A stretch of 29,625 nt of DNA from contig JASWJB010000433.1 of NCBI GenBank assembly GCA_032433595.1, positions 1 to 29,625 of the forward strand. Direction: 5' to 3'. The translations under genes and the position numbers were made by a program. Each line of letters starts with the position of its first letter. Position 1 is the stretch's first letter. Below are positions 28,691-29,625 of the stretch, in pieces. A model generated the notes under the pieces. That model was given only the letters and a program-made list of their open reading frames with translations. It did not search any database and was not told the DNA's origin. This DNA is from Conoideocrella luteorostrata (lineage: Eukaryota; Ascomycota; Sordariomycetes; Hypocreales; Clavicipitaceae).

Positions 28691-29562
28691 GTCAGCGCCC
28701 GACGTGCAAGAAAATCAGGGCTTGGTCGTGACCAGCGAGACGGAGAGGGGAGGGGAGGGGGGCTGGTACGTAGCACAACAGTAACACAACAACCAGCGCA
28801 CCACAGCCAGCGCACAAGACCAAAAGAAAATCTGGTGCAAAAGATACAGAACCTCACGGCGTATATATCGCAAGACGAAGCATAGCCCTCAATATAATAC
28901 TTGTTGCGTAAATAGCCAAAAACCGTGCTTGGTCTTGGTCGGGACCAGCGATACGGGGAGGGCTGGTAAGTAGCACAACGGCAACGCAACACCCAGTGCA
29001 CAAGACCAAATAAAACCTGGTGCAAAAGATGCAGAAACCCACGGCGTATACATTGCAAGGAGACTTAGAGCCTTCACTATAATACTGGATACGTAAACTG
29101 CCAAAAACTGCGCCTCGTCTTGGTCGGGCCAGCAATCAGGGGCTTGCTTGTAAGCGGCACACACAACACCACAACACAACGGCAACATCCCAAGACAAGA
29201 CCAAACCTGGTGCAAAAGATGCACACGAGTCGGGTGCACAAGATGCAATTGAATTCAAGTCGTGAAACAAATCGCCGGGCGTTCCATCGGCCAAAATACC
29301 GTCTGGCACGCCAACCACCACAACTCGGCGAGCAGCCGCCCAACCGGCACGATACCTGGCGCCGCAGACTCGCAGAGACACGCTGCACACGCTGCAATGC
29401 AAATCAGCCCGCTCCCGGCGCGCGCGGCAACTCTGCGGCGGGCAGCGCACAAAATGCCGGCGGGATGGGTGGTTTTTCGCTCGCGTTGTGAGAAAAAGGA
29501 GAAGACTGTGAGCGGGAAAAGTAGAGGACTGGGGGCCGTCTTCCCAAGACTAGGATGGAGAC
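28691..29562 (+). repeat. D-family block 3 with conserved tail
   Basis: About three units of 180-200 bp start near 28761 (GGCTGGTACGTAGCACAAC), 28961 (GGCTGGTAAGTAGCACAACG) and 29143 (GCTTGTAAGCGGCACAC). Each holds a CCTGGTGCAAAAGATGCA-like word and GCCAAAAACCGTGC / TTGGTCTTGGTCGGG. The tail from about 29310 to 29560 repeats that of block 2, including AAAATGCCGGCGGGATGGGT and ACTAGGATGGAGACCTT. Confidence 0.88.
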
Positions 29563-29603
29563 CTTGGAGCAACTACTTTACTAGATAAAGTAATTACTCT
29601 AAG
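29563..29603 (+). other. Terminal palindrome 3 (stem-loop) with outer inverted repeat
   Basis: CTTGGAGCAACTACTTTA pairs with TAAAGTAATTACTCTAAG at 15 of 18 positions around CTAGA. It is enclosed by a perfect 13-bp inverted repeat, CCCAAGACTAGGA (29543-29555) and TCCTAGTCTTGGG (29613-29625), which reaches the last base of the window. The same location relative to the D tail holds palindromes 1 and 2. Confidence 0.8.
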
Positions 29604-29625
29604 AGGCGTTAGTCCTAGTCTTGGG

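Overview
The window looks like a repeat-rich accessory region of a filamentous ascomycete genome (Pezizomycotina, probably Sordariomycetes). The supporting evidence is: short introns of about 47-73 nt with GT...AG ends and, in several, a CTAAC-like branch site; a fungal APH-family phosphotransferase; an FHA-domain protein kinase of a type often expanded in these fungi; fungal Ty1/copia gag-pol remnants; and fragments of fungal housekeeping genes. All identifications were made by eye, without database searches.

Layout. Most of the window is three layered repeat families. C is a degenerate array with a unit near 78 bp whose consensus reads as a 26-residue repeat. S is long (GAT)n/(GCT)n/(GCC)n triplet arrays punctuated by a conserved ~50-bp spacer. 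D is a ~190-bp unit array ending in a conserved unique tail and an imperfect palindrome. Three times, on the same strand, the order C > S > D > terminal palindrome recurs: about 286-2432, about 11085-14776 and about 22965-29625, with related partial blocks between. A stretch of ~1.2 kb (4100-5345) is duplicated at 12075-13305.

Retroelements are nested in this background. A decayed copia element (5869-10598) sits in an S array with a 5-bp target duplication. It is itself split by a solo LTR, by a second solo LTR that carries a third one inside it (each with a perfect 5-bp duplication), and by a BRCT gene fragment. Further LTRs lie at about 68-285, 2445-2691, 3079-3150 and 16981-17173.

Broken pieces of host genes are embedded in or beside the repeats: the 5' part of a seryl-tRNA synthetase (3294-3800), a BRCT protein (8418-8900), an uncharacterised fungal family (22229-22975), an SDR oxidoreductase joined to MSH4 (24690-25605), and a piece of 25S rRNA (27719-27850). 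All protein-coding fragments are on the minus strand; several keep introns, so they were copied as DNA.

Between the second and third repeat blocks (14777-22228) lies a gene island with three credible genes: an FHA/Ser-Thr kinase (minus, two exons, 587 aa), a hypothetical 228-aa protein (minus) and an APH-family phosphotransferase (plus, two exons, 515 aa). The last two are divergently arranged around a ~620-bp intergenic region. I see no operon-like or pathway link between them. The most unusual signal is the composite C-S-D repeat with its palindromic end and its association with host gene fragments.
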